A stretch of 64,000 bases of DNA, taken from Dendrobium chrysotoxum. Taxonomy: Eukaryota; Streptophyta; Magnoliopsida; Asparagales; Orchidaceae. The notes under the pieces are model-generated. The model did no database searches, had not been told where the DNA came from, and saw only the letters and a list, made by a program, of their open reading frames with translations. Each line of letters begins with the position of its first letter. Position 1 is the first letter of the stretch. The stretch is taken from positions 55,782,873 to 55,846,872 of the forward strand of contig CM034300.1 of NCBI GenBank assembly GCA_019925795.1, written 5' to 3'. The position numbers and the translations under genes are program-made. Positions 10,936 through 22,750 of this stretch are shown here, piece by piece.

Positions 10936-12050
10936 GCTTAGATCAATGGGGGAGCTCGGGTTGACCCAAACCTGTATGGTTTGGGTCATTTTGGGCTCAA
11001 CCAGGGTCAAGTCAAGGCCTGGGTTTAATAGGGAAGATAGGTTAGGTCCTAGTGAACCCAATGCACGGGTCAATTGGATCCAATTGAGTCTATAGTGTGA
11101 AATGGCTCGGGTCAAAGGGGTTTTGGCCCCCTTTGGGCTAGTCCAAAGGTTGACCAAAGTCAACACAGGGGTTGGGCTTACTAGGGCATGTGTGTTGGAC
11201 CTAGGGCCACCTAGTGGAGGTGTTAGATGGGTTTAATTGGGTTTAGGATGGGAGTTGGCCCAATCCCAAGTGGTTTTGACCACTTTGGGTTAGCCTAACT
11301 CCTAGCCCAAGTTGACCCAAGGGTTGGGTCAACTAGGGTTGGTGCATTGGGTCATGGGGAACCCAATGGTGCCATTGGTTGGATTCAATTTGGGTTGGAT
11401 TAGGAAATGGCTCAAAGTTAACCTCTCTTTGGGCACTTGGGTCAAACCAAGTGGCTAACCTAAGTGGGACCAAAGCTTTGGTCCTCAAGAGGGATCTCTT
11501 GTGGACCCAATGGGTCATCCCCATGGGTCTAGATGGTCTTGGAGTGGTCTTGATCAAGAAGTTTAGAAAGGTTAGAAGTGTATGGTAGATTAGGTCAAAC
11601 TTGGCTGACTTGGTCAACCAAGTTGACCTAGGGTTAAAGTTTGGATTCATTGAGTTTAAATAGACTATTTAAACTCAATGGAGGTGATCTCATGTCAAAA
11701 GGAATTCATTTGGCTTGAAAAGGCCATTTAAATCCTTAAAAGGTATTTTGGTCAACCAAATCAAACCCAAGTATGGGTTTGGGTCCAATGTACTCCTAAA
11801 GTTATTTAGGATCCATTGGAATGAATTTTGGAATTTGACATGGTTAGAGCATATTGGATTTTGGGGGAAAAGAACAAAAATCCCTTTGAAGGGTATTTTG
11901 GTCATTTTGTCCCTTGTCCAATTTTGGGTCAAGGTGATTCCAAAAAAGTGCAGGTTAATATTCAACATACCAATATAAAAGGTTTGGAAGTGGTGAAAGG
12001 GTTTGGCAGAGATTCCAGGTTAAATTCCACTTGGTGATAGGTCAAGTGGC
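10936..12050. repeat. Degenerate repeat region dense in TTGACC/GGTCAA
   Basis: About fourteen TTGACC or GGTCAA hexamers fall between 10952 and 12045, many inside TTGGGTCAA or GTTGACCCAA, for example at 11309-11335 and 11611-11630. Surrounding text repeats TTGGG, CCAATGG and AGGTTTGGG in a degenerate way. TTGACC is also the core of the plant W-box, but nothing shows that this is a promoter. Decayed tandem duplication is the simpler reading. Confidence 0.6.
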
Positions 12051-12639
12051 ATGATCTATAATTATTTGAAGGTTTTACATCTTTTGAGTTTCAATTTAGT
12101 TCTTGGGGTTAGAAATGTCAGATTGGGCTCAAATTTAAAGGGTTGGCACTAAATACATGCCTAGTCGATATGCAACTGATAGATCATGAATCAGAGGTCA
12201 TTTGACTGGGTTTCTAGGTGATAGAAAGTTCACCCATAAAGGGTTTCAGGACCTTAGTCCTAGGCCCTTAGATTTGATTTGAAATTTTTGAATTAGGTTG
12301 GATTTTGGATTTGGAGGGTTAGAGCTGTCTTATCTGTGTCATTAACAATCAAAGAGATGATGGTTAATGATTGGATAGGGTTGGAGTGTGATTGAATGTT
12401 GATCAAGGGGTTGATTGGGATTGGAGTGAAGCTTGAACTTAGAGAATGGAGCTTGGATTTGAATAGGATTGGATTGGGTCCTAAATGGGACCTATATGAT
12501 TGAGTGGTGGATATCCCTCAATCATTAGGTCACCATAGGAAGACCCAAGTAGGTCCTAGTGACCTCATACAAAAATGAGGTCAACATATATCTCGAATCT
12601 TATGGGTAGGTTGCCTCATGGGATTAATCCTGTAGATAA

Positions 12640-13691
12640 TATTCTTTCTCAATTATATAGCATATCAAATAAGAAAATTTAATAAGAAAATGAACTTATG
12701 TATCTTCCTCAGGCTCTATGCACACACGCTTATCTTCTATTATTTTAGGCTCCTCAACCCCAACCTCTACTTCTATTGATGGTTCAACCTGATGTAGCTG
12801 AACAAGAGGTGGGTAATAGTACGGCTGATGGTAAGGAGGATAAAGGTAGCTTAATGGATTTGGTGGTGGAGGGTAATGTAGATAGAAGGGTATTTACTAT
12901 GTCAGATCTGGAGATGGAAATTGAGGGCTATTGTGAGTAGGTGATGGAAAGTACCCAGTATAGGGTGATACTTCAACCACTGGTGGAACTGTCTGTCCCT
13001 ACCCTAGCTTAGTGGGGGAATGATGGTGAATCCCCGGTGGTGGCATTCCTATCACTAGTGGAACTATCTGTCCCTCACCCTACTCTCACTGTTTAGACTC
13101 AGTTACTCCATTTGTCAACTTCTTCCTATGAGCAAACATTGAAGTAATGGATCTAAGAGGAGGCACGTCACGTGAAGCCATCTATAATGAGAAAAAAATA
13201 GTTTATATTTCATAAAATTATAGTAACACATAAGCATGAAAAATGTTGAAGTTGTAATAAATATAAAAATTATATTTGATGGAATTTCATGCCTTTGAAA
13301 TTTACATAATTAATAAAATAAAATTTTGCAATTACTCCAAAAAAATAAAATTTGGTTACTTGAAATTACATTTGACCAACTTGTTCTTGATAAGTATGCC
13401 TTTCATTTTAAAAATTTATAAGTACAACATTAACAAAATTGAAATAAATTTGGTCATTTAAGCTACTAAAAATTATTCAGAATTAGAAGTGCTTTTAATG
13501 TTCTCTAAGATATCTTTACTTTCTTCCTCGTTCTCATTAGAAGAGCTTGTTGAAATATCAACATCCTCTAACTGTATTTTCACATTACACAATGAAGCAT
13601 CAAGAAACACCCCTACAATCCGACATCTCATCCTCTTGATGTGAAGTGGCTATGTCGTATTATTAGTCAATAATTCCTCGCAGTTAGTTTT
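12640..13691 (-). pseudogene. CACTA TNP2-type transposase gene, C-terminal part (left of the Ogre insertion)
   Basis: Minus strand. Directly left of the Ogre LTR the frame reads KTNCEELLTNN, then KIQLEDVDISTSSSNENEEE (13590-13510). Further down come MASRDVPPLRSI and FAHRKKLTNG (13180-13110), then a proline/tyrosine-rich tail to about 12700. It continues the DUF4216 domain that ends at 35171 on the other side of the Ogre element, so the two halves are one gene. The second CACTA copy at 51640-52315 has matching blocks (ELQLEEVDSN; FGRRKKMTSG). Stops are present. The gene would have moved CACTA elements by DNA cut-and-paste. Confidence 0.75.
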
Positions 13692-14063
13692 TATTGACCC
13701 CCACTGAATTTAAAAAAAAATCATAAAAGAAACATAAATACCTGCTCAAATCTATCAAATCCTCTGCAAAAATTGCCTAGAATACTGCTGAAATGCTATG
13801 TGCACGGCGCCGTTTGAGTCGCATCCTGCGATTCTTGCTCAAATCTCATAAATCCGCTTCATTTCTTCGCTCCAATGAGCCTATTAAAGCAATGACGAGT
13901 GCAGGTGTTCGGTTCGCAAGCAGCAATCCACGAACTCCCTCCCTCTATCTCGCGACCTTGCTCCCCCTTGCTCTCTAGTTTTCAACTGGACCGAACCCCT
14001 CTACCTCCTTTGGCCAAATCCCGACTTTCCTCTCCTTGTCCGATCCCTATAGCCGCAAGCAGT

Positions 14064-14067
<4 letters not shown>

Positions 14068-14144
<77 letters not shown>
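14068..14144. repeat. (GA)n microsatellite in the 5' LTR
   Basis: About 38 uninterrupted GA units. The 3' LTR has a shorter, interrupted run at 30989-31059. Long purine/pyrimidine strand asymmetry can favour triplex DNA. Confidence 0.95.
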
Positions 14145-14147
<3 letters not shown>

Positions 14148-14278
14148 CTTTGCCCGATTCCCTTGGCAAAGCTCACCTTAGCCGCAACCCTCTGCTCCCC
14201 AACCTCTCCTCTTGCTGCTGTAGTCGAGCCTCAAAGCCTCTCCCATAGCCGAACCCAAGCCCCAGCCGCCTGTCTTCC

Positions 14279-14780
14279 CGGCCTGATACCCGACCACTTC
14301 CTCTATTAGGGATTTAACCTAGTTGCCTAAACCCACTCAATCCCAACTTAGCCAACTTAGTCCCAACTCAGCTCACTCACTCTTTCTATTCAACCCACTT
14401 AACTAAGTTCACTCAACTGAGTCCACTCAGCCTACCTAACACTAAGGTATAACTTTCCTAAACCTTTTGGTATTCATTTTAGCATGATTATTATTAATCT
14501 TGATGCTAATAATAATAATATTTGTTATTATCATTATTAATTTTAATGATAATTATGTTTATTTTTATTATTAACATTAATTATTATTAGTGTAAATATT
14601 AATATTAGTATTATATTATTATTTATCATAATATTTTATTATCATCATTAATAAGATCATTAATGTTGTATAATAATAATAATATTATGATGATATAATA
14701 TAATTATAATATTAATATTAACATTATTATCATTAACATTATTAATATTATAATTATTATAATAGTAGTTAGTATTATTA
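14279..14780. repeat. Segment present only in the 5' LTR, ending in an ATT/AAT-rich microsatellite
   Basis: LTR alignment jumps here. After CGCCTGTCTTCC the 3' LTR goes within a few bases to TATATATGTTTC, while the 5' LTR has about 500 extra bases. The first part repeats ACTTAG/ACTCA motifs (14310-14450). The second is degenerate (ATT)n/(AAT)n (14500-14780). It is either a deletion from the 3' LTR or an expansion or insertion in the 5' LTR. Confidence 0.8.
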
Positions 14781-14800
14781 GTATACTTTATATATATTTC

Positions 14801-14900
14801 AAAAAAAAAGAAAAAAAAAGAAGAAAGAAAAAGAAAGAAAAAGAAAGAAAAAGAAAAAGAAAGAAAAAGAAAGAAAAAGAAGAGAAAAGAGAAAAAGAAA
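14801..14900. repeat. A/G-only tract (AAAGAAAAAG units) in the 5' LTR
   Basis: Around 100 bases of almost pure A and G built from AAAGAAAAAG. The same tract lies at 31211-31329 in the 3' LTR and is slightly longer there. Together with the GA run, both LTRs carry two homopurine tracts. Confidence 0.9.
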
Positions 14901-14929
14901 GTATTTTTGCAAATTTGAGAAAATCCAGT

Positions 14930-15440
14930 TTCGACGCTTGTAGCGCGGCGAACAACAACCCATACGTGCTTTTCTTAGCACGGTAGGAGGAAGTTCGTTG
15001 CGGTGCCCGTGGCGAAATGGGTAATCTCCTAAAAATCCTATTTTCGGCTCTTGCAGCACGGCGAACAACCACCCATGCGCGCTTTTCTTAGCACGGTGGG
15101 AGGAAGTTCATTGCGGTGCTAGCAACGAGATAGGTAACCCTTTAAAGTCCTGATTTTGGCATTTACAGTACGTTGGGCGACCCCCCATGCACGCTTTTCT
15201 TAGCGTGGTGGGAGGGAATTCGATGCGATGCCTACGACGAAGAAAGCAATCCCTGTGCGTGCTTTTCTTAGCACAGCGGGACAAAATATAAGTATCCGTA
15301 TATGGGGAAAAACTGCTCTTTCACAAACTTGCTTTCGATGACCCATGGACGCCTTTCTTAGCGTGGTGGATGATAAAGACTACGGCCGTGGTGTCCCACG
15401 ACACCGACCGTACATGTCTTTCTTGATGTGGCAGGCTGGC
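14930..15440 (+). repeat. Tandem subrepeats of the 5' LTR, each with a small hairpin
   Basis: Degenerate units of roughly 70-120 bp, the first ones about 115 bp, share CATGCxxGCTTTTCTTAGC followed by GGTGGGAGGAAGTTC and GGTAATCC. In each, a loop TTTCTT is flanked by arms that mostly pair although their sequence varies: CGTGCT/AGCACG (14965-14982), CACGCT/AGCGTG (15190-15207), CGTGCT/AGCACA (15258-15275), CATGTC/GATGTG with two wobbles (15413-15430). Units at 15078 and 15348 have one or two mismatches. A separate GGTGTC-CCAC-GACACC hairpin lies near 15391. The 3' LTR has the same six sites (31370-31880). Confidence 0.8.
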
Positions 15441-18400
15441 TATGACTCTTGGTTTTTTCCCTAAATAGGGGAGACGCCGGGAGGCTGCCAAAATTTTCAG
15501 TGAATCAAAGACAAGGACTTGGACATTTGCACTTAAGCAAGAACAAATTTTGGGCAATAAAGGACTACAGTTGGACTCAAAATAATTGAGACCTCAGTGG
15601 ATATGACTTAAATCAAATTCAAACAATGAAAGACTCATGAGCTTAGACTCAAAATGAATTACAATAAACTTAATGTAAACAAATTCGATCTCAAATGAAT
15701 AATGATGCAAGGCTTTCAAAGGGATATCAACAAACTGAACAACAAAAGACTCATGAGAATTAAGTCTCAAGTGCATACCAATGATGAGTAGATGCACATG
15801 ATACAGCATATGATGTCCATTCCAATGGTGATGATCAATCAACAGATGAAGACTACAGCTCTCTACAAATGCTAAAGATTTTCAAGAATGCAAATACCAA
15901 CATACAACGTGTTGTTTATCAATAAACACGATAGATCTATAATACATGCGAGCAGGAATCAAGTGAAAATACAATGAATATGAACTTGAACTCAAGTTGG
16001 ACCACAAAAGGATTTGAATGAATCATAAAGGATCAAATTTGAAGGGATTACAAGAAAACAAGCTCAAGTACTTAGTCTGGCGCACATTCAAATGATTATC
16101 AAATGGATAAACAAGGGACTCATTTATTTCAACTTAGCATATTTATAATTGATTCATATATCTACCCCAGTCATGTAGGTGGGTGCTTTGGAGTAATTAT
16201 AATGACTGCAAGGGCATAAATGCAATGATATGCTTACACTCAATAATACAAGGTCTTCAATAGATAGTAAAGAATCACTATTTCAGTTGGGAGACAAATG
16301 TAATTCAATAAACTCATGTGAGCAATGATGATTGTCATGTGATGAAGTTGAAAGGGTCCCTATAAGCACTAATAATAAAAAAAGTGTAACAAATGCATTG
16401 ACATTCATAAGGAAAGCAAAGGAGGCCTAGAAGTAGTCCCTTCGTCATTAATGTAGACTAATGTGCAAGTGAGGGCATAATAGTCCACATGTGAATGAGA
16501 GTAATGCATATGCTACACGACACTTGATTTGTATATGATCAACAAGACATCTGTAGTGTTCATATCGATCAATCAACGAGTTTGTATGTTAAAGATCAGA
16601 GGTCTTGATGAAGAGAACTATTAGTAGAGGCAACGAATGCTACGACGCTATTACAATCAATCATCCATTAATGTTGAATGGATACATCAATCCCTTGCGA
16701 GCAAAGGGTGATCGATTGACGATGAACATAAATGCCTACAAGCCACTGAAAAGGACTCCTTGTGCACTCTATATGTCATATACATGGCAAATATAAAAGA
16801 GAAAGGCGGCAGATATGAGCTCCTACAAGTTTTTATAGAAGACCCATTGTACACTCAACCTATTGTCCACAAGTAAAATACAAAATGAATACATCTACCT
16901 ACAGCAGAAGTTGATGTACTATAGGGACCAAAACCACAACAAAATGCATAAGGAATGCAGTGAATGCAAGCTTCTACTAGCTTCCGCAAAGCAGGAGATT
17001 CGTTAGTGTACTACAATCTACCTATGTAAATCATGCAAGTAGTGTACAACAGTCTGCTTGACAAAGAAGCAAACAACTCAGTCCACAAGCTGCTATGACA
17101 CGCCACCGGATCTGCAACACTTGTACGAGCAGACAGAAGGCGTCTATGAGCTTCCAAATCGAATGCTGCATTAAAACGAGGGTCTTTCCACACAACTGAG
17201 TAACATCAAATGTCTAAAATGTCCCCCATACATGCACTTTAATTTGAATACATGTAGGTACACAAAAAGGGCAAGAGTAACCAAACACCCGCATGAGCCC
17301 CGACGAGCATGTTATTGGTACACACGTGATGTCTAGGGATGCTGTGCGGGTTAATAAGTGAATTTAGGTTCAAGCTCGATCCTTCTATTCAGGTAGATAG
17401 GAGTTGATAGGGCTCGAACTATTAAACAAATGTACAGTCATGGGGTCGACTGAGATATTTATTTTATACGTTCATATTAGGCCTTCAAGGCCTATAATCA
17501 ATAGAATTCACTTACAAAGGCATAAAGCCTACGAAACCCGATCCTCTATCGATAGCCTGATAGTCGACAAGGTTCAACCTATAAATACAAATAACCCCTT
17601 TCTACCCCGATGATGATCACGTTGAATAGAAAATATCAACCGGAGGGGTTAATTCCAAGTATTCAAAAACCTTCTGAGCTCCACCCAAATACCCTACAAA
17701 ATCCAAAACTCCAAAACTCTACAAAAATTATGAAGATCTCAATAAATCCAAAAATATTTAAAAATTGAAATAAATCTATCAAATACTTAAAGAAAAATCC
17801 ATCCACCATCTACAACAGTTTGTCGAGGTGGACAAATTAAAATTTACATCAGCTCATATGGAGCTAATGCCTAGTCAAAAATATCACTAGGATCTATTCT
17901 CAAATAATCTCCTGTTAGTAAGGATGTGGTACGTGTCCTCTAACCGGCAGTTTCACTGCCAAATGGCACTGCAGGATAAATGATTATGACCCGGGGCCCT
18001 CTGAACCAAGTAGTTTTACCGCCAAATGGCACTACGTGATACTGGTTGTGGCCAGAGCCAATACGTTCCTTATTGACATTAAATCCTTGAGATATGAATC
18101 AATAGGACATGATCGATAGGGCACGAAGCCCTCTGTTAGCTAAGGTGGATTCAAATTTATCCCCTTAGACAAATACTCCCCCCAGGTCTACAAGGTCCCC
18201 TTGGATGAAGTAACCCATGGCTGCTGACAAGGATCCTACTGTCAGGTTGGGTCGACTACCTCCTCTGACTAAGTAGAACAGAGAACATGATGGCTCGGGA
18301 TGATGGAACCATGGGATCTTGATCGGGTCTATCATCTATTCCCCCACCATCCATTTTAAGTGCAAGATGGTGAAATTTTTAATTTTAAATATCAATCCCT

Positions 18401-18722
18401 CAAACTTCATACTTCAAACCCATGCTGCTACTATATATCAGAAGCACGTATCTCCTACGTATTTGATTGACGACTAGCCTTAATCGAAAGTTCTCTCTCA
18501 TTATCGGGAGGGGTAATTAACTATATGGGCTTGTGTTTATAGGAAACCAAAACTCAGATCATAAAGTCCTCGCAAAATGAGGGCGAAATCTCTTGGTAGT
18601 GACTTATCTACAAATCTATCTGCCTTCTAAAATTTAACCCGGAACTTTAATCCGTTAAAACTCCCCCCGAAGAAAGCAAAGGGGGTGGAGGCCGGAGCGA
18701 ATTTTTGGAGTTCACAGATTTC

Positions 18723-18740
18723 TGGCGACTCCACTGGGGA
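18723..18740 (+). promoter_or_regulatory. Primer binding site of the Ogre-like element
   Basis: TGGCGACTCCACTGGGGA lies six bases after the LTR end. It starts with TGG, as expected for the complement of a tRNA CCA end. From memory, Ogre elements use a tRNA-Arg site of this sequence. Minus-strand DNA synthesis would start here. Confidence 0.85.
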
Positions 18741-19050
18741 CTAGTTTCTCTTTCCATCTTTGGCTAGTCGTCTCAGTACTATAGTAGCGGCTATCTTCAA
18801 CCCGGATTCAAAAATCCAAACATTCCAAAGTGATCATTTAATGAATTAAAATTTTGAATCTTTCAAAATGATCGTTCAAACAAACTCATCAAGATAACAC
18901 ATTTGGCAGGATTTTTATAATTATTTTATTTGCTTGCTAACGTTATCTACTTTATTTTATCTTTCTAATTCTATGTAAGTCTCTGCATTCTGAAAGTGTG
19001 GGGTGATGTATTAGACTCTAATTACTAACCCTTACCTTTCATTCATGTAG
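18741..19050 (+). other. 5' leader of the Ogre-like element
   Basis: Untranslated stretch between the primer site and the first plausible ATG (19051). AT-rich, with no domain. It presumably holds packaging signals, none of which I can identify. Confidence 0.6.
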
Positions 19051-20586
19051 ATGGATCTATAGAATGCACCAATGACTGTCCAGCTGGGACAAGGAGCCAG
19101 AATTCAGCTGGCAAATGTTGGAGCCGCCATACAGTTTGGTAGCGTTGACTTCCCTGCTATTATTGTAAGGACTACTGCCATTCCTATGAATTGTAGAAAT
19201 GCTAAAGGGCCTGCCAGGAGGCCACGCTCTACTAAAACTACTACCCTTCGTGTGCATATGCCGGCACAATGATCTACAACTGAAAATCCTCGTAGGAGGA
19301 TTTCTGTATTCGAGCGACTGTTACAGCCTGAGGCACCAGCCACCAAGAGAATTATGGCTGAGGGAAGGATTTCTGTGGTGGCTGTAAACCCCACATTTCT
19401 GCCAACCGGCTTATCTGCACTCAAAAAGAACAATGTTGAAGCTTCCTCAATTGGAGGAAAACTGACGAGAAGGCAGAGGAGGAAACTGAATGCTGAGCTC
19501 CGAGCTCAACAACAATTCTCAACCCATCCCTCTAACCTGCCGGCCTAGGAGCTAGAGGCAACCATTCCCACCTGGAATGGGTTTACTGGTCTGAAATGGG
19601 TGAAGAGAAACAGCTTAAATAGTGAGCTGAAGAAATCATTTTGGGACCCGTAGCCTGATGTCCCAGCTCCTCAGAAAAAGAAGGAGCTTGAAACTCTCTC
19701 AGCCCAGGTCTACAGCATCTTAAAGACTGTGAAAGAGAGAGGACTGAAAAAGAAAAGATACCAGTGGCCACTGATGGTCGAAACCAGAAGAATTTTGCCA
19801 AGAGAACGTCTATCTGTTGTGGCAGAAAGAATAGAAAGAAGATATACACCGCACGGTGAGCATCGGAGCGTGACACCTGAACCGCGAGTTCAGGGATCCG
19901 CCGCTGAAAGGTCCTGGTGGAAAGGAAAAGAAATCTGGAGGGAAAGGTCTCACAGAGAAGAAGATGATAGAAAAAAAAGAACTAATTCAGGCGTGACATC
20001 TAGTACAGCTTCCCGGAGACCTGTCCTTGTCCACAAACAACATCAAAAGTGGGTCCAAAAGAAGACCCACGATGACGACCCTTCTGATGGTCGACACCTT
20101 GCAGAATCCTTCAGGGGATCCCGTCGCTCACTATCCCCTCCAAAAGAAAAATCTAACTTTGATCGTAGCCCGCGGATCGAAGAAATCTCCTTACCAAATA
20201 AAGAATCAGAGATCCAGTGGCGCCGTCGCTCGGAGATCCGAGTACTAGAAGAGGAAGGAGAAGAAGATATGGGGGAAGAATATATATAAGATATGGAAGA
20301 AGAAAATTTAGGAAAATATATTAAAGAAAACTTAGAATATATAAATAACACCTTGGACATGGAAGTAGTCTACATGGTGAGACACATCAATATCGATGAA
20401 GAGGCCTACTACGACAACGGTGAAGACGACGATCATTGGTAACCATCTCCTAGACAAGTATACCGGCGCCGCCACGAAGATGGGTCCACCACTGGCAAAG
20501 GTGGCCATTCCCAAGAAGAATAAGAAGAGGATGAGGAGATTCCCTTTGCTGATAAGAACATCACACTCACAGAAATACAGAGGCAA
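19051..20586 (+). pseudogene. 5' ORF region (ORF1 or N-terminal Gag) of the Ogre-like element
   Basis: The plus frame opens at ATG 19051 but meets TAG four codons in. Readable pieces are 19072-19272 (VQLGQGARIQLANVG), 19279-19548 (RRRISVFERLLQPE; KLTRRQRRKLNAELRAQQQ), and 19729-20289. The last is a basic 187-codon part rich in R, K, E and S (SFRGSRRSLSPPKEK) that ends in an acidic EEEGEEDMGEEYI. The [R/K]SVFxRL motif recurs in Gag N-termini of Tat-type elements. Ogre elements are known for an extra ORF before gag, but stops prevent deciding whether this was a separate ORF or one long Gag. Confidence 0.7.
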
Positions 20587-21716
20587 ATGAAACATCAAAT
20601 GAGGGACAAGGACAGGAAAATCTCTCAGTTACATGAGAAAATGACAGAGATGATGACCCAAATGATGACAATGATGCAGATGATGCAGAGAACTGTTGTT
20701 GTCTGTCCCGTGCCTAATACCCTAGCCGAACCTCCAAACTTTCAAATGCCTCAAGTCTTGGGAGTACGGGGCACTCTTGCGGGTGGCCATGAGGCTCAGA
20801 ATACCACTCATCAGCCCACTCTGCAGAACATTACAAGCACTTCCGAGCCTGTGACTGCTGCACAGCTCGAAGGGATAATTACGGAGAAGATTAAGGCTAT
20901 CATAGCCATCGATCAAGCAGAGAAAATGGTAGGTAAAGGTCGCTCGTACCCAGTAGAGTATGATCAGGTACCGTATCCTAAGGGATATTCTGTACCAAAG
21001 TTTAACTCTTTTGATGGCAATAAAAATCTCAGACAGCACCTGGCGCAATTCGAAGCCACTTGTGAGAACACTGGGGGAAATAATGCATTGCTCTTCCGAT
21101 AATTCGTTAGTAGTTTGATAGTAACTGCTTTCGAATGGTATGCTGAATTACCAAATGACTCTGTAAAGATATTTACAGAGTTAAAAAATATATTCGTGAA
21201 GAGGTTCGCCAGTGCGACCGAGAAAATAACGATCACTGACCTTGCTCTGAATAAGAGAAAAAGGGAAGAATCAGTGACCAAATATATCACTCGCTGGTGC
21301 AACTTGAGCATGAAATATGAGTAGCAGCTTGAAGAAGAGCATGTCGTACAGTTGTTAATTGGAAACATTGATGACAAAATGTAACCATTCCTGTGTATGG
21401 CTACATCACCACATTTCAGGATCTACTGGATAGAGTGGCCAAGTTTGAGAAATTGAACTTGTCAAAATCAGAGAACTATTCTGATAAGCCTAAGAAGACT
21501 AAAACCTCAGGTGCTAGAAGAGGTGAGGCTGACTTCATATTTTTCTCCAGAGCTGATAAGGAGAAACAGGTGGAGTATAATGTAGACAAAGGTAAGCAGC
21601 CGATGCAATATCAAGAAAAGCCTAAGAAAGTCTACAACCCTAACCCCCAGTCGAAGCTGATACTCAGGGGTAATGACAAACCAAGAACTTATCAGGGTGG
21701 TGGAGAACGTCCGTGA
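20587..21716 (+). pseudogene. gag: Gag core of the Ogre-like element
   Basis: Begins with a methionine-rich coiled-coil-like stretch (LHEKMTEMMTQMMTMMQMMQ), then the Tat-type capsid core: YPKGYSVPKFNSFDG, RQHLAQFEATCENTGGNNAL, AFEWYAELPNDSVKIF, FVKRFASATEKITITDLA and KRKREESVTKYITRWCNLS. Stops fall at 21100 and 21322, and one near 21381 coincides with a frame change. A lysine-rich tail runs from 21393 to 21716. Gag would package the element RNA. Confidence 0.85.
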
Positions 21717-21764
21717 CAAACAACAGGAACTGGTGATCGAACGTTCCCCTCCCTCAAAGATAAG

Positions 21765-22740
21765 ATGAATAAGGAATATTCATTCAAAAGGGAGAGCGTC
21801 ACCAAGTTATTTCGACAGGCACTGAAAGTGGGCTTAGAACTACCTAAATGCAAGAGGCCCGAGGAGTCGAAGCACAGTGATGACCAGAACTACTACCCAT
21901 ATCATCGGGTAATTAGCATCCAATTGAAGATTTTTATGTCTTTAAAGATTGGCTGGAGAAGAAATATTAAAGTGGAGAGCTCACATTGTCCGATAATGTG
22001 CTGACTCATCCCAGAAAAGAATCAACTCGGGTAGTTACGACTTCTTCCGTACCCCCGATTGAAGAAAGGAGAAAAGAAAAGAAGCCGATTCAAGAAGAAT
22101 AGTGGGAGACTGTGGTCTCTAAGAAAACTATGAAAATGTTGAAACAGCTTGAAGGAGTTCTAGGTGTAAAGTGGAAATCTTCTACTGAGCCTGTGATAGA
22201 TCTCAAGGTACTGTCTATGATGCAAGCTTCTACTTCTAAATAATTTCCCAACCAAGCCGGTCCTTCAAAACCCGGGAAGGTGAAATCCTCCAAGAAAAAG
22301 ACCAAATTGAAGAAGCCCAAGAAGAAGAAAATAGCAACCCAAAGGGTTATCGATAGTTTGGATGAATATTACCAGACTACGAGATGCCCCATTAAGCTTA
22401 CTGATTTTATGGTGGAGCTCAAAGTTGATGAGTCAAAGAAGGCTGATGAAGATCCGCTCTCCGTGGAAACTTGTCGAGTCATTTTGATAACACTAGTTGA
22501 TCCGATCAAAGAAGAAAAAGTACCCTCTGAATCCTATATGATGGTGTCACCAATGGACTACAGTTTGGAGGAGGATCTGTATTTTCCAAAGAAAAATTAA
22601 TCGGACCCCGATATAGCGTCGTAGATGGGACATATAAATCTGGGAGGTGATTCTGAATCAACAGGCGAATCTCTAAATACGATGATGATCGATTCGGAAG
22701 AAAATGCACCATCAAGCGAGTCTGAGCAAGAGGAGATCGC
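21765..22740 (+). pseudogene. C-terminal Gag / linker of the Ogre-like element
   Basis: LELPKCKRPEESKHSDDQNYYPYHRVI (two parts) matches a Cys/His-containing segment that follows Gag in Tat elements. Here some of the expected Cys positions are Tyr or Phe. The frame changes near 21950, then a long lysine/acidic linker follows: KSSKKKTKLKKPKKKK at 22283-22330, a VDESKKADEDPLSVETCRV stretch, and LRSGKILPPP at 22750 just before the protease. Confidence 0.65.
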
Positions 22741-22750
22741 TCAAGTGTAG

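Larger units (their letters stand above)
13692..18716 (+). repeat. 5' LTR of the Ogre-like element (5025 bp)
   Basis: Starts TATTGACCCCCACTG (TGTTGACCCCCACTG in the 3' LTR, so the terminal TG has become TA) and ends TTCACA before the primer site. It contains a (GA)n run, an A/G-rich tract, a tandem hairpin region (14930-15440) and a long unique body. A 180-base comparison by eye (16021-16200 against 32451-32630) shows about seven differences. About 500 bp at 14279-14780 (CTCA-rich, then ATT/AAT-rich) has no counterpart in the 3' LTR. Short open frames inside recur in both LTRs only because the LTRs are copies. Confidence 0.9.

Noticed and set aside
13899..14309. Open frames of RERERE/LSLSLS across the GA run (also 30780-31091)
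   Set aside because: Produced by the GA microsatellite. Repeats of two bases leave every frame open.
14788..15072. Phe/Ser-rich and Lys-rich frames in the A/G tract (also 31065-31461)
   Set aside because: Low-complexity LTR sequence, not membrane proteins.
15594..15842. 82-codon minus frame kept in both LTRs (also 32024-32272)
   Set aside because: Conserved only because LTRs are copies of each other. No domain and no start context.
16605..16796. 63-codon plus frame in both LTRs (also 33035-33226)
   Set aside because: Same reason. LTR identity explains the shared frame.
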